A stretch of DNA of 64,000 nucleotides from Cololabis saira (lineage: Eukaryota; Chordata; Actinopteri; Beloniformes; Belonidae): assembly GCF_033807715.1 (NCBI RefSeq), contig NC_084587.1, positions 24,240,517 through 24,304,516 of the forward strand, in the 5' to 3' direction. Under the pieces are notes generated by a model. It saw only the letters and a list, made by a program, of their open reading frames with translations. It ran no database searches and was not told the DNA's origin. The position numbers were made by a program, and so were the translations under genes. Shown here one piece after another: positions 1 through 17,421 of the stretch (position 1 is the stretch's first letter; each line of letters begins with the position of its first letter).

Positions 1-832
1 ATAAGCCTTTTATTATTTTAATATTGCTGATCATGGCGTACAGCTTAAGAAAACTCAAATATCCCATCTCAAAAAATTAGAATATTCTGGGAATCTAAAT
101 CTTAAACTATAAGCCATAATCTACGACGGAGTATTAGGGCCAAACTAAGACAAAAAAAAATTGGAAATTACGAGAATAAAGTCATAATATAATGAGAATA
201 AAGTCGTAAAATTACGAGAATAAAGTCGTAATGTTGTGAGAATAAAGTCGTAATAGAATAAAGTCGTAATATTACGAGAATAAAGTCGTAATGTTGCGAG
301 AATAAAGTCGTAATAGAATAAAGTCGTAATATTATGAGAATAAAGTCGTAAAATTCCGAGAATAAAGTCATAAAATTCCAAGAATAGAGTTGTGACATTA
401 CGAGAATAAAGTCGTAATGAATAAAGTGGTAATTTATGAGAATAAAGTCATAATATTATGAGAATAAAGTCATAATATTATGAAAATAAAGTGGTAATTT
501 ATGAGAACTCTAACAGGAAGAGCAGTCTTCTCCCTGTGTTAAAATGAAGAATATTGAGCATCTTGTGAAGTTATATTTATATATTTATAATATATTACAA
601 CTTTATTCTCGTAATATTATGACTTTATTCTCATAATTTCCTTTTTTTGTTTTTCTGTTTGGCCCTAATACCTCGTCGTAATAATCAGAAATATTGAAAT
701 AATAAAAGGCTTGCAATATTTCAGTTGATTTGTAATGAATCCAGAATGTATGACATTTTTGTTTTTTTAATTGCATTACAGAAAATAAAGAACTTCATCA
801 CAATATTCTAATTTTCTGAGACAGTCCTGTAT
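1..832. mobile_element. Foldback non-autonomous element with a central minisatellite
   Basis: Two arms are inverted copies of each other. The stretch around 121-145 (TACGACGGAGTATTAGGGCC) recurs in reverse complement at 657-682. The AAGCCTTTTATTATT block at 3-17 recurs inverted near 702-716, and the AAAAATTAGAATATT block near 70-86 recurs inverted near 804-820. The left end may extend beyond the window. Between the arms lies a tandem array, and part of its unit reappears inverted at about 597-645, so the whole could fold into a long hairpin. No coding capacity is seen. The superfamily is not determined. It lies upstream of the first visible lap3 exon, probably inside a lap3 intron. Confidence 0.65.
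165..500. repeat. Minisatellite, ~20-bp unit AGAATAAAGTCGTAATATTA
   Basis: About fifteen degenerate copies of a 19-21 bp unit (GAGAATAAAGTCGTAATATTAC and variants) are arranged head to tail. Some copies are shortened to AGAATAAAGTCGTAAT. The unit contains the near-palindrome CGTAATATTACG. It produces artificial open frames on the minus strand that encode tyrosine/leucine-rich repeats and are not genes. Confidence 0.85.
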
Positions 833-959
833 GTACAAACAAACAAAGTACAAACTAAACAATAGGATGAAGGTGGACAGTGTACTGTAGACATTGTGAC
901 ATTTCACAGATGGGTAATATTGCACATATCCTCAGCTGTAAAGAGTAAATTGAACATAT

Positions 960-1260
960 TGCTGACAGTTTCTTTCACATTACAGTAGAATGAAATGTCT
1001 GGGTGTTTATGGGGTGCAGCTGATGTCATACAGTCTGTCAGCAGTGGGAATAAAGGACCTGCCATATCTCTCTGTCACGCAATGTGGGTGCAGTCGCTGG
1101 TCATTGAAGGTGGTGCATGGGGTGGGATGGGTTCTTCAGCATGGGTGATAGTTTAGCCACCATCCTGACACTCACCACCTCCACCCAGTGCAGAGGTTGT
1201 CCCAGGACAGAGCCGACTGCCTTCATCAGCTCATCTGGTCGTAATGTCCAAGGGAAACAC
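960..1260. repeat. Probable degenerate dispersed repeat (LINE-derived?)
   Basis: The stretch with GTCAGCAGTGGGAATAAAGG, a run about CACGCAATGTGGGTGCAGTC and the tail TTCATCAGCTCATCTGGTC resembles a dispersed sequence seen often in fish genomes, here without an open frame. This is recognition from memory only; family and strand are not established. The rest of 833-1547 holds no recognisable gene and is probably lap3 intron. Confidence 0.35.
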
Positions 1261-1547
1261 AATGCTGGTCAACTTACACCTAACTAACTGCAGCAACCGC
1301 AGATCATAACACAGGCTTGTACAGTAGGCACAAGGCATGATGGCTGCATCTTTCTAATCTGTATACATCTGTTGCTTGTGTAAATTCAAAAGCATACCTA
1401 AACCTTATGAAGTAAACCGATGCATAAACGTCTAAATGTTTGTATTGGTGATACATAATATTTCTTACTAACATGTCAGACAAGCACTTTTTCTGCAAAT
1501 CCCATTTCTGTCAAGGGCTTTGGTTGATAATATTTTATCATTTCCAG

Positions 1548-6940
<5,393 letters not shown>

Positions 6941-7191
6941 GACTGAATTATTTACACGCACAAGACTTTTTTTATCAGGCTGCCTGCAGGACTCAGTTTT
7001 ACCACAATTTCTGGACAGATAATTAAAAGAATATAAGCAAAAATATTTAGTGAAAGCATCTGATGAAGATCCACTGTTTACAATCTAAGGAGTTTTGATA
7101 GGTATCATTTTAACACCTAATTTCTACTTTAAACTGTGCTGCTTACATCGTCATTTATTCTGTTTGTTAAAGACATAAATTATAATTGATG

Positions 7192-7197
7192 AATAAA
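7192..7197 (+). terminator. lap3: lap3 poly(A) signal AATAAA
   Basis: A canonical AATAAA lies about 250 bases after the lap3 stop codon, within AT-rich sequence suitable for a 3'UTR. The sequence 6941-7190 is the probable 3'UTR. Cleavage site not determined. Confidence 0.6.
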
Positions 7198-7599
7198 ATT
7201 AAGTAAATTGATGAGCATGTGTTTTTGTTGTTCTTTGAGTACAGATGTTCACAATGGTCATTAGTATGTGAAACTCGTATCTATGTGATTTATTCATTAT
7301 CCCAAATTCAGGGGTATAAAGATGCCAATTCCACTGTTGCCACTCTTCTGTTTTTTAGGGGTTTATGCAGGATTTAGTAATTTGGCCACAGTGGTTTTCT
7401 CTCGTTCGGTCACAGCAGTTCTGTGATAAACTACCAGTAGATTGATTTATAAAATCATTGTTCCATGTACGCAGTGTCTGCCTGTCTGTGCATGCACTGT
7501 ACTCTTAACATGCTCCTTTTTATATTGCATTTGATCCCTTTTACTTATATTAATTGTAGGAAGGTTGTTATTGCTAGCAGCATGGTGACTTACTTGTCA

Positions 7600-7875
7600 G
7601 CATCGTAGTCCCACACTAAGAAGGTTCTTGGTACAAACTCCATGCAGACAGTGGAATTTTCTCTCTGTGCTTGTGTGGGTTTTCTTCAAGGATTCACCTT
7701 CCTCCCACCGTCCAAAAAAAATTGGTAACTCTAAATTGACTAACAGTTGGTGTGTTGTTCACTGACTGTATGAACTGGAGCCTCGTCCTCAGTGTACACC
7801 TGCCTCATGGTCAAGAAAGTGGGGCTGGACTCCAACAGATCCCAGTGACCCTGAACTGGAATAAACAGCTATGTG
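7600..7875 (+). repeat. Dispersed fish repeat, 'GTGGGTTTTCTTCAAGGATTC' family, + orientation
   Basis: The stretch carries the sequence order of a very common fish dispersed repeat: a GGTTCTTGG block, CTCTGTGCTTGTGTGGGTTTTC, CACCTTCCTCCCACCGTCC, TTGGTAACTCTAAATTGAC and an end near CAGTGACCCTGAACTGGAAT. A second copy in the opposite orientation lies at about 15150-15312. Family assignment rests on memory. The surrounding 7200-8058 otherwise shows no gene. Confidence 0.55.
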
Positions 7876-8058
7876 TGATTTAAATTTTGAATGTTTTTGA
7901 TATTTGTGTTAATTATATTCATATACTTTCAACAGCTTTCACACCATGTGACAATGTGAATCCAAATGCACTGTCTCAGTGTAGCTTGGTATAAAACCTA
8001 AATATATGGAAACTTAAATATTTCTATATCCATACTGTATATTGAAGACATGATTTTC

Positions 8059-8450
8059 TAATGCACTTTAAAGGTATAGTCCATGATGTTGGAGAGCTAG
8101 CAAGATTTGAAAGTGGCACCTCCTCTAACCCCCGCCCCCTCCTCCCCCTCCCGTCAGTGCTCCGTCCAAAGCCACGCCCCCACAAACTTTGGGGAACGCG
8201 CATTTGCAGGAGTCGAGTTTCCCTGGACATTTTGGACAGCACATTTTCAACAAAACTACCCCATGTCTCATTCACCTGTAAGCGAGGCCGGTTTTAGGGG
8301 GGGGCAGGGGTGGGCTGTGCCCACCCAAACGTGCATCCTGCCCACCCAATCAAAGTTATGGGGATCCTTTATCTTTTTATAATTTAATTTTTTTATAAAT
8401 ATAAAAAAATATCACAGAATATCTGTACCGTTTCTGATTTTGTGTGCACT
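8059..8450. repeat. Degenerate transposon pieces upstream of med28
   Basis: A CTTTAAAGGTATAGTCCATGAT start resembling one end of a fish MITE is followed by a C-rich block and, at about 8296-8350, a GGGCAGGGGTGGGCTGTGCCC/CCACCC stretch of another repeat. Only single ends are seen and no matching opposite ends, so these look like fragments. Open frames here lack recognisable protein similarity. Confidence 0.35.
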
Positions 8451-8577
8451 GCGCATCATTTTTAGACACAACAATGAAGGCATGACCGCAAAAGTTGTCT
8501 CGGCGGACGGGACCCGACGTCCCAGCAAAATGAGCACAACAGAGAAGTGTTCAGAACAGCACACAGAGCGCACACTG

Positions 8578-8727
8578 AAGGCTGATTTATGGTTCCGCGT
8601 TACAACAACAAAGAGCCTACGGCATAGGGTACACCGTAAGGCTGATTTATGGTGCCGCGTTACACCAACGCAGAATGGCACGCGCAGCCGCGTACCCTAC
8701 GCCGTACCCTACGGCGTAGCCGTGGCT
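8578..8727. repeat. CpG-rich foldback repeat, disrupted copy
   Basis: Two successive left arms (AAGGCTGATTTATGGTTCCG at 8578 and AAGGCTGATTTATGGTGCCG at 8638) are followed by CGTACCCTACGCCGTACCC and CTACGGCGTAG. The right terminal arm ending GGAACCATAAATCAGCC is missing. It is a rearranged member of the family seen intact at 10605-10724, 21123-21242 and 51736-51879. Confidence 0.75.
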
Positions 8728-8934
8728 CCAGAGCCTGCACGGCACCGCAGCGCACCGCCACCCGCAACGGCACTCTCTGCCCTCGCCGGGATTGAGGCGT
8801 AGCGGACAACCTACGCCGCAGAATCGTACTTTGGTTTTCTTTTTTTAACCTTTTTAGCAGGGCGAGCCGTTATTCGAGGTGACCGCCCGACCGCAAGCCG
8901 GCAGTGAAGCCAGTCGGTCTGGAGGGCTGGAGGG

Positions 8935-9846
8935 TATGGAGCTAGAACAGTCTCATAATTGACAAATGCACAGGACAAGTTTTACAAATGCACAGACCGT
9001 TTCACACATGCCCAGAACAATTCACACGTGCGTAGGACAAGATATACGAATGTATTTTTGATGCACACACAAATATAACCTGATTTACAAACGTTTTTTT
9101 TGTCTGTGAGCTGCGCTGGATTTGCGTGTGACTTTTGAGACTCCCCTGACGTGACTCAATCCACAAATACGTTTTTTTTTAACACGGAAGGATCTGCAAC
9201 AGAGGCGGATCTAGGGGGTGGCTACTTGGGCTCAAGCCCCGAATGTTTTTCCAAAAGCCCCGGATCTATAGGCGCCAGAACCGTGGATGCTTCGGGGCCC
9301 GAGCGCCCACGGAGATGCCCGAGCGCCCACGGAGATGGCCGAGCACCCACGGAGATGGCCGAGCACCCACGGGGAGGGCCGAGCACTCTGCAACCAATCA
9401 AATGTCTTCCTTTGTTCCAGCCAATCATAAGAGCGCACCCCACGTGGGGGACGCAGAGCAGTGGATAAAACACGATTTACTCTAAACCAATCAGATTAAA
9501 GGGGCGGATACACCGGCTGTTAGCGTTAGCGCCGTTCGCTTAGAAAAGTGATTCATATTTCGAGTTGGTGGAGTAAAGATAAATAAACAGCAACAGGAGA
9601 TAAAAGATAAATAAACAGGATGGAGAGGAGATCACTGCTCTGCTTTTCTTGTGATCTCGGTAAAGAAAACAACGCGATTGCGGTATATTTGTGTGTGCAT
9701 CAAAAATACATTTATATATCTTGTCCTACGCACGTGTGAATTGTTCTGTGCATGTGTGAAACGGTGTGTGTATTTGCAAATCGGTCTGTGCATTTGTAAA
9801 ACTTGTCCTGTGCATTTGTCAATTATGAGACTGTTCTAGCTCCATA
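8935..9846. mobile_element. Transposon-like element with ~170-bp inverted termini
   Basis: The left end TATGGAGCTAGAACAGTCTC and the right end GAGACTGTTCTAGCTCCATA are inverted. The match continues inward through the GACAAATGCACAGGACAAG and ACACGTGCGTAGGACAAG blocks to about 9070 on the left and 9700 on the right. Both ends are followed outwards by GGAGGG, a possible 6-bp target duplication. The interior holds a GC-rich minisatellite and no identifiable transposase. It lies about 0.6-1.5 kb upstream of the med28 start codon. Confidence 0.75.
9290..9392. repeat. GC-rich ~20-bp minisatellite
   Basis: About four to five copies of GAGCGCCCACGGAGATGCCC and close variants (GAGCACCCACGGAGATGGCC) stand head to tail inside the element at 8935-9846. 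Confidence 0.8.
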
Positions 9847-9879
9847 GGAGGGAGGCTGGAAGCAGAGTGCGCGCATGGA

Positions 9880-10000
9880 ACAGAGGGGGGCGTGGGCGGG
9901 ACTTAAAATGAAGGCATCTGATTGGTTCTTTCCCCACTGCAAATCCTCTGGTCCTCTGACCAATCCGTGCCATTCGGACCGCAAAAAACAGATTGGTCAG
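9880..10000 (+). promoter_or_regulatory. med28: Candidate med28 upstream promoter region (GC and CCAAT boxes)
   Basis: A GC-box-like GGGGCGTGGGCGGGAC lies near 9887-9902, with three CCAAT-type motifs: TGATTGG near 9920, GACCAATC near 9958 and GATTGGTC near 9990. The last two also form a short inverted pair. They lie 420-540 bases before the ATG, so their role for med28 is inferred from position only; they could belong to repeat-derived sequence. Confidence 0.35.
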
Positions 10001-10421
10001 AGTTTTTACAGGATTAAAACTGTCAGAGAGGTCGGATTTTTTCTTTCCTTTTCTGAACACATTATTCACTGGCTACTCTCAGGATGGAAGGACCATTTCA
10101 CCCAGTATAACAATAAATGTTTTTGAATACGATTACAGACTCACTATACCTTTCTGGGGGGGATTTGTTTTTTCAGTGTATAGGCCTACTACATTTTATT
10201 GAGTATTTCGATTCAGGAACTCACACGGCGTAAAAGCTTCTTTTTTTTTTTTTATCCTAAAATGTTTAACTGAATTATTTATGTATCGTTTGCCCTTAAT
10301 AAGAGCAGGTTTAAGTAGAACTGCCACTCCTTTGGCCTCTCGTGCTCGGGTCTCCAGTAATGAACCACTTTCTTCTGCGCATGTGCGAGCCGCGGATGAG
10401 GAAGGAAAACAAGAGAGCAAG

Positions 10422-11915
10422 ATGGCGTCGTCCATGAGTGGGATGTTTCCCGGCCAGCAGCCGCCTGGTCCTCATCCCGTCGGGGGGCCCGGTGGACCTG
10501 GTCAGCCGGGCTTCCCGGGAAGCACTCCGCGGCCGCAGGGAGCCAACACGCTGGTGGATGAACTGGAGGCGTCTTTTGAGGTAAGGCGCTCATTTTCTTT
10601 GTTAAACCTGAATTATGGGACCGCGTTAAATCGACGCAGAGCCTACGCCGTAAGGTGCGCGTCGCCGCGTACCTTACGGCGTAGGCTCTACGTTGCTGTA
10701 ACGCGGAACCATAAATCAGCCTTTAGCTGGCAACCAGATTGGTGCTATTCACACGCTGGTGTGGAGATAAAATCACTCATACTCATGTATGCAGACCCGG
10801 ATTAACAAGTGTGGTGCCCCAGGGTGACCACACTTGAAGTGCCCCCCTCCTCCCACATTTTACGGTAAAAAAGGGGAAATTTACTATGGTTATAAACAGT
10901 ACTCGAGTTGTAAAAAGAATTCAGGGGCGATGGTGGATTTTATCATATGGGGACAGATAATTTGTGCTGATTACAAATAATATCACTGACCAAAACACCT
11001 GCAGAAATACTTCAGGAATGACATAGCAGCAGTTAAATGCAGCCTTTTGTAAGCTTTAAATATCCACTGGGCTTACATCAAATACATCAAAACACAACAA
11101 TAAAAAACAGTTTTCTGAACTTATCAATATGACTCTGTCCTCACAGGATAAGTAAAATGGATCACTGCAAAAACTCACAATCTTAACAAGAATATTTGTC
11201 TTATTTCTAGTTACAATGTCTCATTTTAGTAAATTTTCACCCGTTTAAAGTAGATTTTCACTTGAAATAAGTAGAAAAATCTGCCAGTGGAACAAGATTT
11301 TTTTGCTTGTAGTAAGAAGATAAATCTTCCCACTGGCAGATTTTCCTACTTATTTAAAATGAAAATGTACTTGAAACAGGTGAAAATTGTCAAATAAGTT
11401 ATATTTCTGGTGTTATTTTTCTGGTGATGACTCTAAATGTTGAAATAGCAGTAAAACCACATTCATTGATGAAATGACATAATGGATGGAAAGGGGGGAT
11501 GGCAGTTTTACTGGGGGGATGACTTTGACCGTTTTTTTTTCAGGGGGGGTGCCATCCTCCCTCATCCCCCCTCAACTCGAGTACTGGTTATAAAGACCAT
11601 AGATTTACATGAACGTATTAGTGAAGTACATGCTCAACACTCATACTACAAATAAATGTAAGACAAGCAACCAACTAAGAGTAACACCACAGATAGACAT
11701 GAGTCTACAAACGCCATACTACACTGTTGCTCCAATCAGGATGCAACTCACATGCCAATGTAAAACCACATGTTAACTATCATCATTTCCATCATATATG
11801 GCCTGTGTGAGGACTACATGCAAAACTATTACAACATATGACTAAACAATCAAACAGGCCCACTGAATGAGCCTATGTGAAGGTAGGGAACGGCATATTA
11901 ACTCAAACGCAATTC

Positions 11916-11947
<32 letters not shown>

Positions 11948-13320
11948 GATTGATTGAATTGTTTATTTCGAACACATAAGGAAAAAAATATAACATTTTT
12001 AAACAAAAAGAAAAAAAGCAACAACAACAAAAACGTAATACAAACAGGGGAGAAAAAAACCAGTGTCCGAAAAGGAGCAGGTAGAAGTAAAACTTATTTA
12101 ACCCTGCCCCTTTGTTACCTCTATCATAAATTAAACATAAATATTTATAATAAATAGCTGCTAATTTACCTATTAGGCTACCGATTTTCCCATTGGTTGT
12201 GCCTTTGCAGCTAACAAACACAATATTTCCTTAACATAGCTCCTTCTCAATCAAATAACTTCCCAGAACTTCCTTTTTGTACCGTTTTTTTAATTAATTT
12301 ATATTTGTACATTGCTTCAACCCATCACCCAACCCATTCCCTATATTCCCCATATTATTATTTTCAAGTATTTTTATTATATCATTGGTTACTGCTGTAC
12401 CTGTTTGCTCCTCTTCCAGCTAATATATAGAGAAAATAACAAAATATGGTCCAGTTAGTCATTTGATTTGGTGCCCCCTCATTGTCTGGTGCCCCTGGGC
12501 GCTCGCCCGGTTCAGTATATGGATAATCCGGCCTAGCATGTATGATTAAGTGGATTGATACAAATGCATATTCAGCATTCAAATGAATGCACATTTTGGC
12601 CCCATCACCCTGTCTCAATAAATTATGGCCAGGAGAATGAAATCCACCTGTATTCAGTTATCACAGGAGAAATACAATGACAATAAAGACTTTCTGATTC
12701 TGATATGTGGTTTTGGAATAAACTATTAATTATCTGAGTTTGCCTTTGTTCATCCTCTAGGCATGTTTTGCATCCTTGGTAAGCCAAGACTATGTCAACG
12801 GGACCGACCAGGAGGAGATACGAACTGGTCAGTGAAACCCTGCATTTCTGTATTGGATTTATCTTAATGTAATCTGTACATTAAATCACATTCAACTGCT
12901 AACTGTAGGTGTGGACCAGTGCATACAAAAATTTCTGGATGTGGCCCGGCAGACAGAGTGCTTCTTCTTACAAAAAAGGCTTCAGCTGGCTGTACAGAAA
13001 CCAGAGCAAGTGGTGAAGGAGGTAAACTATTATACTGGCTTCAGTTGATTTTCATTATTTGTTTATTCTTCATATCTCTTGTCCCATCTGAATTACATTT
13101 TTTTTTCTAACTCCAGGATGTGTCAGAGTTGCGTAATGAGCTTCAGAGGAAAGAGATGCTGGTTCAGAAGCATCTGAACAACCTTCACAAGTGGCAACAA
13201 GTGCTCGAGGATGTGAGCCGTCAGCATCGTAAACCCACAGACCTTCCCCCCCCTGGACCGCTGGCCTTTCTGGAGCAAGCCTCTGCGAGTCTGCCCCCTG
13301 CTCCTTTAAAGCCAAACTAA
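10422..13320 (+). CDS. med28: Mediator complex subunit 28
   Basis: MED28 is a metazoan Mediator head-region subunit linking transcription factors to RNA polymerase II. Four coding exons (10422-10580, 12761-12827, 12909-13021, 13117-13320) join in frame to 180 codons including the family's usual ending (PLKPN, then TAA); the human protein has 178. The N-terminus ([19 protein letters not shown]) is Pro/Gly-rich and poorly conserved. From [20 protein letters not shown] onwards the protein is strongly conserved and helical ([38 protein letters not shown]), with coiled-coil-like heptads in exon 4. The chosen ATG matches the family start and sits in a good context (AAGATGG). The open frame continues upstream in frame to an ATG at 10281; I treat that part as 5'UTR. 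Intron 1 is swollen by nested transposons. Confidence 0.97.
10605..10724. repeat. CpG-rich foldback repeat, 24 bp after med28 exon 1
   Basis: The left arm (AACCTGAATTATGGGACCGC, then GTTAAATCGACGCAGAGCC and TACGCCGTAAGGT) pairs with the right arm (ACCTTACGGCGTA, GGCTCTACGTTGC, GCGGAACCATAAATCAGCC) over about 55 bp with only a short loop. Length 120 bp. The copy begins just downstream of the med28 exon 1 splice donor. Confidence 0.85.
10897..11586. mobile_element. hAT-type MITE nested in the 10792-12536 element
   Basis: Termini CAGTACTCGAGTTG and CAACTCGAGTACTG are perfect 14-bp inverted repeats. They are flanked by the perfect 8-bp TSD GTTATAAA at 10889-10896 and 11587-11594. Length 690 bp; non-coding. 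It contains a further repeat starting at 11163. Confidence 0.92.
11163..11455. mobile_element. CACTGCAAAAACTC-family MITE fragment
   Basis: It starts with CACTGCAAAAACTCACAATC, then TTTGTCTTATTTCTAGTTAC and internal complementary blocks (AATCTGCCAGTGGAACAAG against CCCACTGGCAGATTTTCC). The right terminus is eroded, so the end is approximate. A second copy of this family occurs at about 20030-20240. Confidence 0.7.
11917..12345 (-). mobile_element. 5'-truncated LINE 3' end (same family as 60810-63609)
   Basis: Read on the minus strand, the segment follows the last part of the LINE at about 63190-63600: a block encoding the C-terminus (CAATGTACAAATATAAATTA; GGAAGTTCTGGGAAGTTATT), the AACAAAGGGGCAGGGTTAAA stretch, AAGTTTTACTTCTACCTGC, then TTATGTGTTCGAAATAAAC and an AATC/AAT-repeat tail. 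Only the last ~430 bases are present, typical of premature reverse-transcription stop. Coding is broken. Confidence 0.85.
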
Positions 13321-15149
13321 CACACTACAGCTGTAATCTCATAAACAGAAATTACCCCACACTCAAAAGGTCAGGCATCCAGTGCAAGTAACAAAAAACA
13401 TAACCGCACTGAGAAACTAATGTAGTCTTTTATTGCCTTTCTGTATGGTACAGTGGATTGGAAAGTGTCTGAAGAATTGCGTCCAAAATGTTCTCTGACC
13501 TGAGAGGGAGCCACAAAAGATGCTGAAACAGAAACAATTGTTGGGGGATTTATTTGAAGAGAATAAATGAAAGATAAATTCCAAGAAAGCAATGAAACAT
13601 GACCATACCTACACAGAGGAATACCCTCAACACATTTTTCATATGTTAAAACTGAAGATGAGTTTGGTGTCACTTAAGATGTGGGGAAATTTCTATGTAG
13701 AGCCTCTTTTTCCCTGTTTTTCTTTTCTTTTGATGTATGTAAATATTTCCTAGTTTTTTTTTTTTCCAAACTGTAAAAATTAAATTTGCAATTGTTAAAA
13801 TATTTCTCTTTTTTTCATCTTTCTCTGGAGTTGTCCCAAAGTTTTGAAAACAGTCAAGCTCAGCTGCTGCGTTTAAAGGGGTGCCCCAGCACATTCTACC
13901 CATAATGTTTTTAATAGTAATATATAAGATATACAAAACCTCAACAATTTAAGGCTGTTTAGGTGTTAATATTCTAATCCATTATCCTGTAAATACACAG
14001 AACTGTAAAGTTTTAGAGATTTCTTTGACTTGACTGAAGCTATAGCAGTGAATGCAATGATATATTTACTAAAACATTTTAAATCTAAACATTCAAATGC
14101 TTAGCATGCTTGGAGATGCTATGATTATTCAATACCTTCAAACTGAGAAATTGTGAAAATGTATACCGGTACTTATAAAAGTATCAAATATAAAATGAAA
14201 ATTCAGAAAGATCAAAATGATGTTAAAACAAAACAAACAACGTTGCAGAATAAAAATAGGACATTAAAGTTTATTTAAATTTAGAATGTAAAAAAAAAAA
14301 AGTTACAAAATCTTAGTGTTGCTTCACAAAATCTAAACGTTGGACTTTAAGAAATAATTAGAGGTAGCAGGCCTTTGTACATTTTTTTTTTTAAACTCAA
14401 AATTTAGGTTTGACATACAGATGGGTCATTGTGAGTCAAACTAATCAAATATGAAATTTCTTTTAAAGAAATTAGAATTTTTGGCTTTTATGAAAAATGT
14501 TAAAGGTGACAAATGATGTCCTTTCAAAAGCTTTTCAAAGCTTCCTAATGTCTTAATGAAGTGTTTGACTTTTCGTCAAAATAGCACAGAGGTATAGTAC
14601 AAGAAATGTGTTTACAGCTCTGGTCAAAGCATCAGATGTTTAAGTGGGTCGGATGTTTATATGTTAAATAGATAATGTAAATTCGTAATAGCTGGGGACC
14701 CTACCCGATGTGCATCCCCCCAAAACTGTAAGTACACATGGGGTTGACACGGACCACAACAAATGTGAATGAGTTCCCTGGCAACATAGTATTTCTTTCT
14801 AAGTATTTTTTGCTATTTTTTTATTTCTTTGATTTTCAAGTCAGGTAGAAATATACATAAATAATGTAAAATTGCATATCATAAATGTAGAATCCAAATA
14901 ACTCATGCTTTAGCATTGTAACGCCACTCCACTCCTCTTTTCTGTAGGTGTGTTTCTTTTTAAATTGGTGTTATAGCCCGACTTCAGAGGAATAGCGAAT
15001 GCAAAATGCTGTGAAACTAAGTGACTTAACTTCAGACACATAAAAATCCACTTTCTATTCCTACTTATTCCTATTTAAAGTCATGGAGATCTGGTGGCGA
15101 TCTCTTCAAGTGAAAGTTAAGGGCACATTCTCTCATTCAATTTAGTATC
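13321..15149. other. Gene-free AT-rich stretch after med28
   Basis: The med28 3'UTR probably occupies the first ~250 bases. An AATAAA at 13562-13567 is a plausible poly(A) signal, though not the only one. No supported coding exon, RNA gene or clear repeat was seen in the rest; small open frames lack similarity or codon structure. Confidence 0.5.
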
Positions 15150-15312
15150 TCACATCCATGTATTTGGGCAGTAAAAAGAAGCTGGAGTATCCAGAGAAAA
15201 CTCATGCAAACATAGGGAGCGCTGGCAAACTCCAGGCATTAAGAACCATGCCAAGAGTTGAACCAGGAACCTTCTTGCTGTAAGGCAGCCGTGCTAAGCA
15301 CCAGGTTACTGT
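15150..15312 (-). repeat. Dispersed fish repeat, reverse copy of the 7600-7875 family
   Basis: The blocks GAGAAAACTCATGCAAACAT, GGCAAACTCCAGGCATTAAG, GTTGAACCAGGAACCTTCTT and GCTGTAAGGCAGCCGTGCTA occur in the order expected for the reverse complement of the dispersed repeat seen at 7600-7875. It is degenerate. Confidence 0.6.
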
Positions 15313-15744
15313 GCTCCCACACCTAACCTGCATTTTCAAATAGTAAAATATGTACCTTTTAAAATGATAATTAACTATATGTGTCATTTAAAGAAAAATA
15401 TGTAGTTTCAACTTTCTGCAGAGATTACAAACCCCCAAGAACCTCTGGCAGGAGGTCCACCACACACTGTTCCCCTACCCCACTCTACGTTACATTAACG
15501 TAAAGACCCCACTCCTGACCTTATGCGTCACATTAACACACATCTTAGGTCACCTTTGTACAGACTCATTACTCCGGCACTTTAAAACCAACATGTTGTA
15601 AATTTTTTCTTTTAATATTATTTGTTCTTTTGTATTGCACCAATCACCACAACAAATTCCTTGTGTGTGTTAAACTACTTGGCAATAAACTTATTTATGA
15701 TTCTTATTCTGATTCTGAAGTAAGCCCTTGTGGGCCCTATCTGA

Positions 15745-16690
<946 letters not shown>

Positions 16691-17421
16691 GTACAGTAAA
16701 GTGACTGATGCCAGTAGTCAGTGCATGTGAAAAATACAAGTATGTGCATAACAGTGAGTGGTTGTATTCATGGGTGCAGATTTCTGAAAAACATGAATTG
16801 TCCCCCCCAATAAAAATACCCTAAATTATTCAAAATTGAACAAATGTATTTTCAGACTTAAAGGTTGAATATGTAGAATATTCATTTAAAATATATTTCT
16901 AAAAAAATAATACATCCACGGTGCGTTTTGAGGTGTACAGAATGAAAGTATTGCTACTCCATAATTATTTTTTTTTAGTCTGAATTAATATTTTAAAATT
17001 TTTTGACGGGCTCGACAATGACTTTTTGTCAACGTTCTGTTTACATTCGTACCTGCCCGTACTTGTACTTGTTTAGGGCTCCATATTTCATCCATATCAA
17101 TTGATCGTGCATAAAGTAGTCCCATAGGATAAAAGGAAGATGGTGGGAAGAATTTGAGATGAGTAGACACTACATGCCCAAAACCCTTAAAATTATGATT
17201 TACGAATATAACAGTTAAGTAAGCCGTGACACACACTGTTGGCTGTTTAGGACAAATAAACAAGAAAGGTAAGCAGTGGCGTCAATTCAGTGGAAGCTAA
17301 GGTATGGCAAGGTTACGAGTCACAGAACTTAACTACAGTATCAATCAGCACGTCCAGCAAATACTCATCACAGAAGTCTGATATGTAGCTTATCTGTGTG
17401 GTCAAGAAAATTGAAACTTTT

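Larger units (their letters stand above)
10792..12536. mobile_element. hAT-type element in med28 intron 1 (outer layer)
   Basis: The ends CAGACCCGGATTA and TAATCCGGCCTAG are inverted, and both lead into GGTGCCCC blocks. The perfect 8-bp TSD CATGTATG at 10784-10791 and 12537-12544 supports one insertion event. The 1745-bp interior is mostly younger insertions: the element at 10897-11586 and a LINE 3' end at about 11917-12345. No transposase frame was recognised. Confidence 0.88.

Noticed and set aside
165..500. Regular repeats resembling a CRISPR array
   Set aside because: Units are contiguous without unique spacers, and the genome is vertebrate; it is a minisatellite.
10281..10421. In-frame N-terminal extension of med28
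   Set aside because: MED28 proteins begin at the MASSMSG-like start; the upstream 47 codons show no family similarity and are probably 5'UTR.
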